Part shown: in pieces, positions 51,814 through 60,656 of the stretch
Position numbering within the stretch: the first letter of the stretch is position 1
Layout: the number at the start of each line of letters is the position of its first letter
Assembly (NCBI RefSeq): GCF_015234275.1
Contig: NZ_JADGII010000005.1
DNA from: Prosthecochloris ethylica
Lineage (GTDB): Bacteria; Bacteroidota; Chlorobiia; Chlorobiales; Chlorobiaceae
DNA: 64,000 bases
Strand: one strand, 5' to 3'
Position numbers and translations under genes: made by a program
The notes under the pieces: generated by a model
Seen by the model: only the letters and a program-made list of their open reading frames with translations
What the model was told of the DNA's origin: nothing
Database searches by the model: none

Positions 51814-52818
51814 ATGCTGGATGCTTTTGTCACTCTGATCGGCCTGCCGGGCAACCTCCTGGTACTGCTCGTGAGCGGGTTATCGCTTTTTCTCGGGGCC
51901 GAGTGGCTGATCCGCGGGGGAGTCGACCTCGCTGCACGATTCGGGGTCAAACCATTTGTCATCGGTCTGACGGTAGTCGCTTACGGGACCTCGATGCCGG
52001 AATTCGTTGTCAGCCTGTTTGCCAATGTTGTCGAACAGTCGGATACGATCTCACTCGGCAACATTATCGGCAGCAACATCACCAATATCGGGCTGATTCT
52101 CGGTCTCAGTGCAGTCATGTTCCCGGTACACATCGCGTTCCAGAACATCCGCAACCAGCTGCTGTTCCTCCTGGCTGTCAGCATCCTGCTCTACACACTC
52201 TCCCTGGACGGCACGATAGAGAGAGCTGAAGGGGCCCTGCTGTTCCTCCTCTTGTGCGGTTATCTGTACGCCATGTACCGAACACCGCAAACCGCCCGCG
52301 GCTCGTTTGAGGAGGTGAAAGACGAACACCGGCCACTGCCTCCGCTCACCAGCGTGATCCTCGTGGCTGCAGGGAGCCTGATGCTGTCAACGGGCGCATG
52401 GGCGTTTGTCAAAAGTTCGGTCTGGATTGCCGAGTATTATGAAATACCGAAACTCTATATCGGGCTCTCGATTGTCGCTCTCGGGACGTCCCTGCCGGAA
52501 CTGGCGACATCGCTGGTCGCCGTCCTGAGGAGGGAGAGCGAAATCTCGATCGGCAACCTGATCGGCAGCAATATCTTCAACATTCTTTTTGTGCTTGGCG
52601 GCGTCGGCCTGATCGAGCCGCTCAACGTCATCGAGCCGCGAACAGTCGACGGTATCACGACTCTGCCCTTTCCGCACATCCAGTTTCTGGTCATGATCGG
52701 TTTCGGGCTGGTCCTCTTTCCCATGAGCTACCGTCGCCACATCATAGGGCGGCTATCCGGCGCACTGCTCCTCGTCGGCTACTTTTTCTTTTACTGGCAG
52801 CTGTTCGCCAGCGGCTGA
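51814..52818 (+). CDS. Ca2+/Na+ exchanger (CaCA family, YrbG-like)
   Basis: A 334-residue antiporter with two inverted repeats. Each holds an alpha motif: VIGLTVVAYGTSMPEFVVSL with LGNIIGSNITNIGLILGL, and YIGLSIVALGTSLPELATSL with IGNLIGSNIFNILFVLGG. These Glu/Asn-rich helices bind Ca2+ and Na+. ATG 51814 follows AAGGA by 9 nt and gives the family N-terminus. Confidence 0.93.
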   Translation: MLDAFVTLIGLPGNLLVLLVSGLSLFLGAEWLIRGGVDLAARFGVKPFVIGLTVVAYGTSMPEFVVSLFANVVEQSDTISLGNIIGSNITNIGLILGLSAVMFPVHIAFQNIRNQLLFLLAVSILLYTLSLDGTIERAEGALLFLLLCGYLYAMYRTPQTARGSFEEVKDEHRPLPPLTSVILVAAGSLMLSTGAWAFVKSSVWIAEYYEIPKLYIGLSIVALGTSLPELATSLVAVLRRESEISIGNLIGSNIFNILFVLGGVGLIEPLNVIEPRTVDGITTLPFPHIQFLVMIGFGLVLFPMSYRRHIIGRLSGALLLVGYFFFYWQLFASG

Positions 52819-52825
52819 CGACGGC

Positions 52826-54163
52826 TCAGAACAAACAGCGCCGAGCACCATGACCGGCAGCAGAACCGATCTTCAACGCGGACATGCCGAGAATGGTCAG
52901 CAGGATATCAGGGCTCGGCACGATCAGGCTGTGGGGACAGAGTGACCTGACGCGCTGTTCGAGCGCGGGGTCCCTTGTCACGAAAATCGCGTAGACATCG
53001 TCGGTAAACTCAAGGACGGCTTCGAGCATAGGAAGATCGGATGCGGTATCTCCGCAAACCAGGTGCGGCCCCTTGTCAAGATCAAGGCTCAGGCAGCTGT
53101 CGAGATACTTCAGGCCGTCGCCTTTATTGAACTCTCTGCTTTGTCCAGGGCCATCCACGGTAATGATCACCTCAATATCGCGTCCGGTATCATTGACCCG
53201 GAACACGGCACCGTCTGGGTCAATCTCGCAGACGATCTCATTGATCTTCTGCAGAAGCCGTGCAGACTCGTCATCCGGAATGGAGTTGGTCACGTCCTGG
53301 CGGGCAAGCGTCAGCTGCCCGAATTTCAGCTGCAGTCCGGAACCGATATAGAAAAACTTTTCGTATTCCGACGATTTCTCCAGCTCGCTCACGCGCCTGT
53401 TGAGCTCTTCGAGGCGCCGCTGCTTGAACGGCTCGATCCATGCCCGGTGCTCCACGCCGTCGAGATCGATAAACTCACGACCCTTGGAACCGGCATAGAT
53501 AAATACATTGTCCGGATTGACCGACACGTCGAGAATCCCGAAATTCTTCAGCGGAGCCGAGGTGATAAAGACAGGGTGCTCGGTACACAGCAACGCGAAA
53601 CGCGACAGAAAAACCGCATTGTAAATCGGCTGTATGGATGAACGGTAGTGGCCGCAGTAGTTGTTGGTCGTGCCGTCGCGATCGGTGATAAAACAGTTGA
53701 ACCGCCGGCTGTCGAGAAACTCGAGGCCTTCGAGCACATACTCGTCGAACCTGTTGTAGAATTTCCTGATATAGTCGATGAAGTCGTCCTCACCGTGCTC
53801 GAGATAGTAGGTATCTTTCTTCAGCTCCCTGATCTCGTAGGAGAGATCGACATGGACCGTATGGTGACGGTCGATGCGGATCATGCTGGTATCGTAATCC
53901 TTGTAATAGATGAATTCAAGGGAGCGACGGGCATTTCGCAGCGATTCGAGCGTGCGGAGATTGATCACTCGTGCGGCAAAAATGTTGCGTACGATAGGGG
54001 CCCTGATCACACGGGTCAGCGCCTTGAGATGAAAGAGTTCCTTGAAGGAAGAAACATTCTGAAGATTGATATCGATGTCCGGAATCAGATACTCCTTCAG
54101 CGGATAGAGAAGCTCTTTGTCTTCATCCTGCAGCCTCAAGAGCTGCTGTTGTAGATTCGACAT
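52826..54163 (-). CDS. HAD-superfamily phosphatase, trehalose-6-phosphate-phosphatase-like
   Basis: A 445-residue protein. Residues 1-155 are a helical extension without known motif. From 158 on it is a HAD phosphatase: ITDRDGTTNN (motif I, Asp161/Asp163), FITSAPL (motif II) and VCGDTASDLPML (motif IV). The sequence resembles trehalose-6-phosphate phosphatases and related sugar phosphatases, though these usually lack such an N-terminal domain. Trehalose use is consistent with treS-mak and glgE in the window, but no OtsA was seen. Substrate is inference. Confidence 0.7.
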   Translation of the reverse strand: MSNLQQQLLRLQDEDKELLYPLKEYLIPDIDINLQNVSSFKELFHLKALTRVIRAPIVRNIFAARVINLRTLESLRNARRSLEFIYYKDYDTSMIRIDRHHTVHVDLSYEIRELKKDTYYLEHGEDDFIDYIRKFYNRFDEYVLEGLEFLDSRRFNCFITDRDGTTNNYCGHYRSSIQPIYNAVFLSRFALLCTEHPVFITSAPLKNFGILDVSVNPDNVFIYAGSKGREFIDLDGVEHRAWIEPFKQRRLEELNRRVSELEKSSEYEKFFYIGSGLQLKFGQLTLARQDVTNSIPDDESARLLQKINEIVCEIDPDGAVFRVNDTGRDIEVIITVDGPGQSREFNKGDGLKYLDSCLSLDLDKGPHLVCGDTASDLPMLEAVLEFTDDVYAIFVTRDPALEQRVRSLCPHSLIVPSPDILLTILGMSALKIGSAAGHGARRCLF

Positions 54164-54241
54164 AGAAGGGTGGTTTGCTCAGCACCATATATTACCAGAA
54201 GCACAAAAATACACATATTTCCGCTGCTTATGCAAACCCGG

Positions 54242-55060
54242 TCACCCCCTGCGGCCCCCGGCCTTCACCATGCTCCCCAGATGAACCGCGAGAAAAGAGG
54301 CTGCTGCAACCATAATAATCGAGGCCCCGGACGCGACATCGAGAACCCATGAAATCCAGAGCCCCGACAGCGTGAACAGCGCGCATAACAGTGACGCAAT
54401 GATCATCATCGACCGCAGGTTGCGGCTGAAACGCCGCGCAATAGCGGCAGGAATGGTCAGCAGCGCGATCACCATGACAATACCGACCACTCGTACAAGA
54501 ATAACCACTGTCAGTGCGATCAGGCACAGCAGGAGCAGGTAGAGGGCGGTTGTCCTGACCCCTGAAACCCTGGCATACTCTTCATCGAAACACAGGGCGA
54601 GCAACTCATTGTACCACAACCCGACGACAAGAACGATAAAGAGATCAAGCCCCAGGATCATCAGCAGATCGGAACCGGGAACGGTCAGGATATTGCCGAA
54701 GAGATAGCTGAACAGGTTGGGAGCGTAACCGGGAGTCAGGCCGATAAACAGGACACCAAGCGCCATTCCGGTCGCCCAGAACGCCCCGATAGCGGTATCC
54801 TCGGACACTCTCGCCTTCGTGCTCAACCACCCGATCCCCAGGGCGGAAGCCAGGCTGAACGGGATCAGGCCGAGCAGGGGATTGATGCCGAGATAATACC
54901 CCAGCCCGATGCCGCCGAACGATGCGTGGGCTATGCCGCCACTGATAAACCCTATTTTCTTGACGACCACATAGGTACCGATAATGCCGCACGCAATGCT
55001 GGACAGCAGCGCCGCAATGACAGCGTTCTGCATGAAACCGTACTGAAGAAGATCAATCAT
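54242..55060 (-). CDS. znuB: Metal ABC transporter permease (ZnuB/MntB-type)
   Basis: A 272-residue membrane protein with eight to nine segments and the family blocks GTYVVVKKIGFISGGIAHASFGGIGLGY and IVLVVGLWYNELLALCFDEEYARVSG. It would carry Zn2+ or Mn2+ across the inner membrane. ATG 55060 overlaps the ATPase gene by 8 nt. The original longer frame starts inside the ATPase. Confidence 0.92.
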   Translation of the reverse strand: MIDLLQYGFMQNAVIAALLSSIACGIIGTYVVVKKIGFISGGIAHASFGGIGLGYYLGINPLLGLIPFSLASALGIGWLSTKARVSEDTAIGAFWATGMALGVLFIGLTPGYAPNLFSYLFGNILTVPGSDLLMILGLDLFIVLVVGLWYNELLALCFDEEYARVSGVRTTALYLLLLCLIALTVVILVRVVGIVMVIALLTIPAAIARRFSRNLRSMMIIASLLCALFTLSGLWISWVLDVASGASIIMVAAASFLAVHLGSMVKAGGRRG

Positions 55061-55820
55061 CGGAAGAATGCTTTTTGAGGATTCTCTGGCGGGGCTCACC
55101 ATGAACGATCAGGTCAACCGGGTAAGGATAGAGATCTCCGACCATCCTGCCGGTCATTTCATCACCCTCGTGCACGACCATATTGCAGTTGAGGCACGCA
55201 ATCCGGGAAACATGACGCCCGACAGCGCCGGTATCATGCGTCACCAGCACAATCGTCATCGACGTTTTCAGCCTGTCGAGCAGGTCATAGACTGATGTTT
55301 TCATTCCGGGATCCACGCTTGCTGTCGGTTCGTCAAGCAGCAGGACTTCCGGATTGCCGCACAGAGCCCTGGCGATCAGGACCCGCTGCAGCTCCCCGCC
55401 GGACAGCCCTCCGACAGAGCGGCGGGAAAGTTCGAGCAGGCCGACAGTCTCCAGGGCTTCCTCTGCCGCGGCACGGTCAGCCCCGCTGTAACGGGAAAAA
55501 AGCCGTTTGCCGGACAAGCGCCCCATCAGCACGACCTCCATGACCGTCACCGGAAAATCACGATCAAAATCAACCCGCTGCGGCACATACCCGATCCTGC
55601 CCGCTGACTGCCCGGGGAAGGCCCCAATCACACGCACACGTCCCGAGTCGACAGGCTGTAAACCCAGGACCACCCTCAACAGCGTAGTTTTGCCTCCGCC
55701 GTTCGGCCCGATAATGGCAAGAAAATCTCCACGGTGCACCGTGAGGCTCACCTGATCGAGCACTCTCGTACCGGCAAGGGAAACCGTCACCTCCCGGAGC
55801 TGTATCACCTCAGTGCTCAC
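55053..55820 (-). CDS. znuC: Metal ABC transporter ATP-binding protein (ZnuC-type)
   Basis: A 255-residue ATPase: Walker A GPNGGGKTTLLR, Q-loop YVPQRVDFD, signature LSGGELQRVLIARAL, Walker B VLLLDEPTASVD and VTHDTGAV. The FDRDFPVTVMEVVLMGR block is characteristic of Zn/Mn importers. It overlaps both neighbours (8 and 4 nt). Confidence 0.93.
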   Translation of the reverse strand: MSTEVIQLREVTVSLAGTRVLDQVSLTVHRGDFLAIIGPNGGGKTTLLRVVLGLQPVDSGRVRVIGAFPGQSAGRIGYVPQRVDFDRDFPVTVMEVVLMGRLSGKRLFSRYSGADRAAAEEALETVGLLELSRRSVGGLSGGELQRVLIARALCGNPEVLLLDEPTASVDPGMKTSVYDLLDRLKTSMTIVLVTHDTGAVGRHVSRIACLNCNMVVHEGDEMTGRMVGDLYPYPVDLIVHGEPRQRILKKHSSDD

Positions 55821-56728
55821 CGGAAACTCTCCGAAAAAGCTGCTGTCGCGTGGCGGAGATTGCCGATATAATCATGCGAAAGCGGATCGACCGTCCTCGT
55901 CACTCCCCCGATCTCCCGGGCAATGCTTTCAGCCTGCGCCGGGCTGAACTGCGGCGAGATGAACATCACCCTGATATCTTCAGCTTCAGCCTGTCGCACA
56001 ATCAGCATCATGGACTTCGGCGTCAGCTCCTTGCCTTCAGCTTCCGCCGCAATCTGCCGCAGACCGAACTCCTCTGCATAGTACCCCCATGCAGGATGAA
56101 AGACCAGGAAGGTTCTGCTGCTGATACCGGCAAGAGCAGTGTGAATCTCTGCAGACAGCGCCTCCAGCTCCTGTTTCAGGTCCGCGAAATTGCGCCTGTA
56201 GCCGTCACTGCCTGCCGGGTCGAGTGCGGCAAGGCTGTTGCAGATATTCTCCGCCATCGTCACCCCGTTGGCGGGCGAAAGCCAGATGTGCGGGTCCAGG
56301 CGGTTTCCTCCTCCGCTGCGGTGGCTGTGATGCACATGCTCATCCATGCTCCGGAGAGCAATCCCCTGTGATGCATTACAGATCGCCAGAGCGGGATAGA
56401 GTTCTTTGAAGCGCTCCATCCATTCCAGCTCGAATTCAACCCCGGAACCAGCTTTCACAAACAGCTGTGCCGTACTGAGAGCAACCATCTGGCCGGGTGT
56501 CGGCTCGTAACTGTGGGGGTTGCCGCCAGGAGGAACCATGACCGTCGTCTCCACACGATCACCACCGATACGGTCGACAAAAAACTGCAGCGGCACGATC
56601 GACGTGACAACCTGCAAACGGTCATTGCCACCATCCGCACCGCTCTTTCCGAACGACCCGGCAGACAGGGGCGCCGCGACTCCCAGCATCAGCACCAGGA
56701 CTGCAATCAAAAAAGTAACACGGTTCAT
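55817..56728 (-). CDS. znuA: Zinc/metal-binding periplasmic protein (ZnuA-type)
   Basis: A 303-residue cluster A-I binding protein: signal peptide (VTFLIAVLVLMLGVAAPLSA), then VTSIVPLQFFVDRIGGDRV, GGNPHSYEPTPGQM (first metal His), a short HVHHSHRSGG His-loop, DPHIWLSPANG (second His), FHPAWGYYAEEFGL (third His) and the final Asp region ISPQFSPAQ. The short His-rich loop favours Zn. Its ATG overlaps the stop of the decayed regulator (ATGA), so the original order was zur-znuA-znuC-znuB. Confidence 0.92.
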   Translation of the reverse strand: MNRVTFLIAVLVLMLGVAAPLSAGSFGKSGADGGNDRLQVVTSIVPLQFFVDRIGGDRVETTVMVPPGGNPHSYEPTPGQMVALSTAQLFVKAGSGVEFELEWMERFKELYPALAICNASQGIALRSMDEHVHHSHRSGGGNRLDPHIWLSPANGVTMAENICNSLAALDPAGSDGYRRNFADLKQELEALSAEIHTALAGISSRTFLVFHPAWGYYAEEFGLRQIAAEAEGKELTPKSMMLIVRQAEAEDIRVMFISPQFSPAQAESIAREIGGVTRTVDPLSHDYIGNLRHATAAFSESFR

Positions 56729-56963
56729 AGTTCTTGTTTCTGCTGTTGTGCACATGCATCACATAATCCATGAAGCTGCACGATATGGCTGATCAACGTA
56801 AATCCGTCAGGCCACAGCACCCGAACACCGTTTTCAGGTAACTGCTGAACCTCCTCTGGAGACAATGTCCCCCGCTCATGAAACAAAACAGTTCGATCAT
56901 GGCTTTTCTGCGGGTCGTCAGCTTGAATCCACGAGCCCGAAGCTGTCGAAACCACTCCTCCAT
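56725..56963 (-). pseudogene. Decayed Fur/Zur-family regulator upstream of znuACB
   Basis: From ATG 56963 the first frame reads MEEWFRQLRARGFKLTTRRKA then MIELFCFMSGGHC, a clear Fur/Zur winged-helix N-terminus. After GGACAT the family would read HLSPEEV. Here GGACATTGTCTCCAGAGGAG has lost one base relative to CATCTGTCTCCA, and SPEEVQQ continues in another frame. The frame then jumps straight to LPENGVRVLWPDGFTLISHI and QLHGLCDAC, the Fur C-terminus. About 65-70 residues of the middle (the His-rich metal and dimerisation region) are missing. Its stop overlaps znuA. It is therefore a frameshifted, internally deleted relic. Confidence 0.75.
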
Positions 56964-56970
56964 ACCTGAA

Positions 56971-56985
56971 TGAAAACAATTTCCA
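56971..56985. promoter_or_regulatory. Possible Zur/Fur-box remnant
   Basis: TGAAAACAATTTCCA is an imperfect palindrome (5 of 6 arm positions) 7 nt upstream of the relic's ATG. Operator role is speculative. Confidence 0.25.
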
Positions 56986-57050
56986 TGTAGTGCACAACAG
57001 AGGCCTGCCCTTCAAACACATTCCCTCAGCACTCCGGCAGCTCGATCGAC

Positions 57051-57081
57051 AAAAAAAGCCGGGAGCCCAGAGGCCCCCGGC
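57051..57081 (-). terminator. Terminator of leuA
   Basis: On the minus strand GCCGGGGGCC, loop, GGCTCCCGGC (one mismatch), then seven T. It lies about 45 nt beyond the leuA stop. Confidence 0.85.
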
Positions 57082-57125
57082 ATCACACGATAACCAGCAT
57101 CTCACGAGTCGTGAGCGCCGAAGCC

Positions 57126-58805
57126 TCACAGCCTGTTGACTGCACTGAGAACAGCCTTGATCGAGGCAAGACTGATATTGGAATCTATCCCCGCCCCGAA
57201 TGACACCGTTCCAGCGGACGTCGTGATTTTCACATATGCAACGGCGAGGGTATCGGCTGAATGACCAATAGCGTGCTCGGCGTAATCAGAGACCGTGAAT
57301 TCAAGACCGCTGTCACGGATGAAGCCTTTGACAAAAGCGTCGACCGGACCGTTGCCACGTGCGGTAAACCCGAATTCATGAGACCCTTTCTGCACAGCCG
57401 TCGTAATCGTGGTCGCCTCTTCGTCATTACGGTCAGGGTCCTCGTCCTCCCAGGTGATATGGCATTTTTTCAATGCATACGGCTCCTGCAGTCTCACGTA
57501 CTCCCTGACAAACAGGTCGCGCACCTCGTCAGGAGAAAGCTCCCTGCCCTCCTCGTCGACCACGTTCTGAACAACCTTTCCGACATCCGGCTGCATCCAG
57601 CGGGGAATCTGGTAACCGAACGCACTCTCCATCACGTAGGCGACGCCCCCTTTCCCCGACTGACTGTTAATACGAACGATCGCCTTGTAGGAAAACCCGA
57701 CATCCTTCGGGTCAATCGGCAGGTACGGCACGTTCCACACACCGTCATCATGATCGGCCAGGGCTTTCATCCCCTTGTTGATGGCATCCTGATGCGATCC
57801 GGAAAAAGCGGTGTAGACAAGCTCCCCTGCATAGGGATGACGGGGATGTACCGGCATACGGGTACAGTCACGGTAGACATCGATCGTATGGCTCAGATGT
57901 GAGAAGTCAAGCTCGGGATCGACGCCCTGGGTATACATGTTCAGCGCCATGGTGACGATATCGAGATTACCGCACCGCTCACCATTACCGAACAACGCAC
58001 CCTCGACACGATCCGCGCCGGCCATCAGTGCAAGCTCCGCCGAAGCGACCGCTGTCCCGCGGTCGTTGTGCGTATGCACGCTGACAATAGCCGCTTCACG
58101 GTGTTCGAGGTTCCGGCAGAACCACTCGATCCTGTCGGCGAACACATTCGGGGTCGACATTTCAACGGTAGACGGGAGGTTGATGATCATCCGGTCACTC
58201 TCGTCCGCCCCCCAGGCACCCATCACGGCATGGCAGACCTCGAGCGCATAATCGAGCTCGGTACCGGTGAAGCTTTCCGGGCTGTACTGAAAACGGATCG
58301 CGCTGCCCTCCGCGGCATCGGCAAGCTCTCGCACCAGCCTGGCGCCATCGATCGCAATTGCCTTGATCTCCTCGCGGTTTTTGCGGAATACCACGTCCCG
58401 CTGAACCGTTGATGTCGAATTGTACAGATGGACAATGGCGTTTCGAACCCCTTCGAGAGAATCGAATGTCCGGCGAACAAGATGCTCCCGCGCCTGTGTC
58501 AGCACCTGGATGGTCACGTCACGGGGAATGAGGTCCTCATCGATCAGCTTTCTGACAAACTGGTACTCGACAGCTGAAGCTGCCGGAAACCCGACCTCGA
58601 TCTCCTTGAACCCGATATCGACCAGCAACCTGAACATCTCGAGTTTTTCATCGACGCTCATCGGTACAGGAAGCGCCTGGTTGCCATCCCGCAGGTCAAT
58701 GCTGCACCAGACCGGAGCGCTGGAAATACGCTGGTCCGGCCAGGTTCTTCCACTCAAACCGACTGCCGGATACGCTGTGTACTTGCTGCTGTTTGTCATT
58801 GCCAT
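57126..58805 (-). CDS. leuA: 2-isopropylmalate synthase LeuA
   Basis: A 559-residue enzyme with the HMGL-like TIM barrel (SIDLRDGNQALPVPM, FKEIEVGFPAAS, VHTHNDRGTAVASAEL with Zn His) and the C-terminal LeuA regulatory domain (about 430-559) that binds leucine. This length and sequence type match the LeuA of actinobacterial type. It condenses acetyl-CoA and 2-ketoisovalerate. GAGGAG precedes ATG 58805. It lies downstream of a leader with an attenuator-type hairpin. Confidence 0.95.
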   Translation of the reverse strand: MAMTNSSKYTAYPAVGLSGRTWPDQRISSAPVWCSIDLRDGNQALPVPMSVDEKLEMFRLLVDIGFKEIEVGFPAASAVEYQFVRKLIDEDLIPRDVTIQVLTQAREHLVRRTFDSLEGVRNAIVHLYNSTSTVQRDVVFRKNREEIKAIAIDGARLVRELADAAEGSAIRFQYSPESFTGTELDYALEVCHAVMGAWGADESDRMIINLPSTVEMSTPNVFADRIEWFCRNLEHREAAIVSVHTHNDRGTAVASAELALMAGADRVEGALFGNGERCGNLDIVTMALNMYTQGVDPELDFSHLSHTIDVYRDCTRMPVHPRHPYAGELVYTAFSGSHQDAINKGMKALADHDDGVWNVPYLPIDPKDVGFSYKAIVRINSQSGKGGVAYVMESAFGYQIPRWMQPDVGKVVQNVVDEEGRELSPDEVRDLFVREYVRLQEPYALKKCHITWEDEDPDRNDEEATTITTAVQKGSHEFGFTARGNGPVDAFVKGFIRDSGLEFTVSDYAEHAIGHSADTLAVAYVKITTSAGTVSFGAGIDSNISLASIKAVLSAVNRL

Positions 58806-58836
58806 CTCGTTCTCCTCGTGATTACGTGAAACAAAA

Positions 58837-58869
58837 AAAGCCACCGTCCCCTGTGAGGCTGGTGGCTTT
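58837..58869 (-). promoter_or_regulatory. Attenuator terminator hairpin upstream of leuA
   Basis: Minus strand AAAGCCACC (58869-58861), 15-nt loop, GGTGGCTTT (58845-58837) and a T-run, ending 28 nt before leuA. An alternative partner for the first arm, CTGGCGGTT (58910-58902), pairs with AGCCACCAG (58867-58859) at 8 of 9 positions and would act as antiterminator. Confidence 0.75.
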
Positions 58870-58923
58870 GAGAATACCGGTAATGTTCGAATTGATCATG
58901 GAACCGCCAGAAACGCACCCTCC

Positions 58924-58992
58924 TCACATCTCGCTTCCCTCGGGAAGAAGACCTGCCGTCAGAAAAAGGGTCTGTAGCGCTATTCCATACAT
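58924..58992 (-). CDS. leuL: Leucine-rich leader peptide of leuA
   Basis: A 22-residue frame from ATG 58992 to TGA 58924: MYGIALQTLFLTAGLL then PEGSEM. Five leucines, including two in a row, use CTA, CTT and CTG codons. It sits just before the antiterminator/terminator pair. Ribosome stalling at Leu codons under leucine starvation would favour the antiterminator. The small peptide has no strong Shine-Dalgarno visible, so expression is not proven. Confidence 0.65.
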   Translation of the reverse strand: MYGIALQTLFLTAGLLPEGSEM

Positions 58993-59117
58993 AGGTGCCC
59001 GCTCTCTTATCTCGAAATTACATTACGTGTTACCGAATATACAAAAATCAATTTTCTGTTCAACAGGTGAATCAACATCACAGGAACCTGATGAGTTCCC
59101 CCGCTCCTGAAAATCAT

Positions 59118-60188
59118 TTATTGTCCGGACACCGCCTCGAAATTCATCAACGGTTTCGACCGGCTGTCGTACAATTCGAGAATCCTTCCGCGTACACGCC
59201 ATGAAGCCGTCTTCTCAAGCGCCCGGACAAATGCGCTTTCGAGAGCCATGGCCCCTCCCGGGCAGGCCATGCGGGATGTGGCGAGACGGCCGAACGAAAG
59301 GGATGTGCTTTGAAGCTGATAAGCACCGGCAAGCGTATTGCACCCGGAAAACCCTCTCACCGACCGGTCAGAGGACTTCAGAAGCAGGTAGGGCTGCCGG
59401 CCGGCCGCACGGAGATCACCATCGTACCCCTTCAGCGAAAGCAGGCGCCAGAACGTATTCTCGAGCGGACGCGCATCCCCGCTGTTGTCGCTGCAGTCCC
59501 TGCCGGGCAGAAAGCCGCCGAACTCCTGTACCAGCACCTGCTCCCCGCCCGACCCTGCGTCCATGAGAAATCGGCCTCTCAGAACGGCAAGCACGCTGCT
59601 TCCCGGAGATGATCGCAACCGGGCATACTGCTCCCGGACAGACGGGTCCGGGCGTTCGAACACCAGCGGGTAGCTCTTGCCGGTCCGGCACTCGCGAAAC
59701 CTCGTCACGCCATTGGCAGACGAAAACATTCCGGTAAGCTCCATAGGGCCTGCCAGAAAATCAGTTGCCGGGCGGCGCTCCAGGCTGTAATCGAGCTTCG
59801 ACACGATCTCGTTGCCCATCTGGTCGAGCATCATGAGCTTCGACGGGGAAACATAACGGAACTGCAGCGGAAACCTGGCGCTGCCCATCAGCAGCAGTTT
59901 CCCCTTCTTGCGTTCCCACCGCCCGGTATCGTACGTCACGCGCTCGCCGCCACCGGACACCCCTTCATAACGCTGCCTGATGCGGAACGTGCTGTCGTCA
60001 AACAGCGTGAAAGTCATCTTCTGTACCCTGCAATCCGCACAGGGAATCTCCCCGTACCAGGTCACGTTCGCCTCGGGCTTCTGCGGGCGCTCTTCTTCCG
60101 GCGCCGTATCCGGCAGCCGGAAACCACCGGAACATCCGCCAAAGAGCAGGAACAGTCCGGCTACAACAGTAAAAACAGACAATTTCAT
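59118..60188 (-). CDS. NlpE-META (HslJ-like) lipoprotein
   Basis: A 356-residue lipoprotein (LLFGGC lipobox). Residues about 40-140 resemble NlpE (VTWYGEIPCADCRVQKMTFTL with the CxxC, GRWERKKGKLLL); the C-terminal part from about 255 is a META/HslJ domain (ENTFWRLLSLKG, FSGCNTLAGAY, MACPGGAMALESAFVRAL). NlpE senses envelope stress and copper in E. coli. Combined NlpE-META proteins occur in several phyla. It should sit in the outer membrane. Confidence 0.9.
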   Translation of the reverse strand: MKLSVFTVVAGLFLLFGGCSGGFRLPDTAPEEERPQKPEANVTWYGEIPCADCRVQKMTFTLFDDSTFRIRQRYEGVSGGGERVTYDTGRWERKKGKLLLMGSARFPLQFRYVSPSKLMMLDQMGNEIVSKLDYSLERRPATDFLAGPMELTGMFSSANGVTRFRECRTGKSYPLVFERPDPSVREQYARLRSSPGSSVLAVLRGRFLMDAGSGGEQVLVQEFGGFLPGRDCSDNSGDARPLENTFWRLLSLKGYDGDLRAAGRQPYLLLKSSDRSVRGFSGCNTLAGAYQLQSTSLSFGRLATSRMACPGGAMALESAFVRALEKTASWRVRGRILELYDSRSKPLMNFEAVSGQ

Positions 60189-60351
60189 GGCACAGTCCAT
60201 CTGGTAGGGTAAAAAATTCGCCGCCCCGCGCCGCCAGGCAACCGGCAACGGCACAACAGCACCTGAATAGATTGGATAATACGAAACCGCTGCAGAAGAG
60301 ACAACGGCCTGCAGGAAGAGCGGAAAGAAACAGGCGGAGTACCGACCTGCA

Positions 60352-60390
60352 ATAAAAAAAGGAAGCCGAACGGGTCGAACGCTTCCTTTA
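60352..60390 (-). terminator. Terminator downstream of tRNA-Asn
   Basis: Minus strand GGAAGCG..CGCTTCC-type stem: GGAAGC and GCTTCC arms flank GTTCGACCCGTTCG, followed by seven T. It lies 9 nt after the tRNA 3' end. Confidence 0.7.
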
Positions 60391-60398
60391 TCGTGATG

Positions 60399-60470
60399 CT
60401 CCGCGAGTAGGACTCGAACCTACAACCCTCTGGTTAACAGCCAGATGCTCTACCATTGAGCTATCGCGGA
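60399..60470 (-). tRNA. tRNA-Asn (GTT)
   Basis: On the minus strand a full cloverleaf: acceptor TCCGCGA/TCGCGGA, D-arm GCTC-AATGGT-AGAGC, anticodon arm TCTGG-CTGTTAA-CCAGA with anticodon GTT, T-arm TAGG-TTCGAGT-CCTA and discriminator G. 72 nt, CCA not encoded. The GTT anticodon reads AAC/AAT. Confidence 0.97.
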
Positions 60471-60656
60471 ATATGTCAGTTCCCAACAGATCTCCCGTTG
60501 AGGTTGGTAAATATACCATCGTTTTTTTTAAATGCAAACAAAAAATCGTTATTTTCGATCACAATGAAGGCAAAAACTGAAGATTCACACAGGATTTTTC
60601 TTTTTTGTCCCGAGATTTTGTAAATTTGTGATTCTTTTATAAAAGGCTGCGCTTCT

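Larger units (their letters stand above)
60189..60656. other. Intergenic stretch with tRNA-Asn
   Basis: About 470 nt without protein genes. It holds the tRNA and its terminator-like hairpin. The remainder is unique sequence with no recognised element; AT-rich text around 60515-60640 likely contains the promoter of the DUF177-rpmF operon. Confidence 0.6.
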
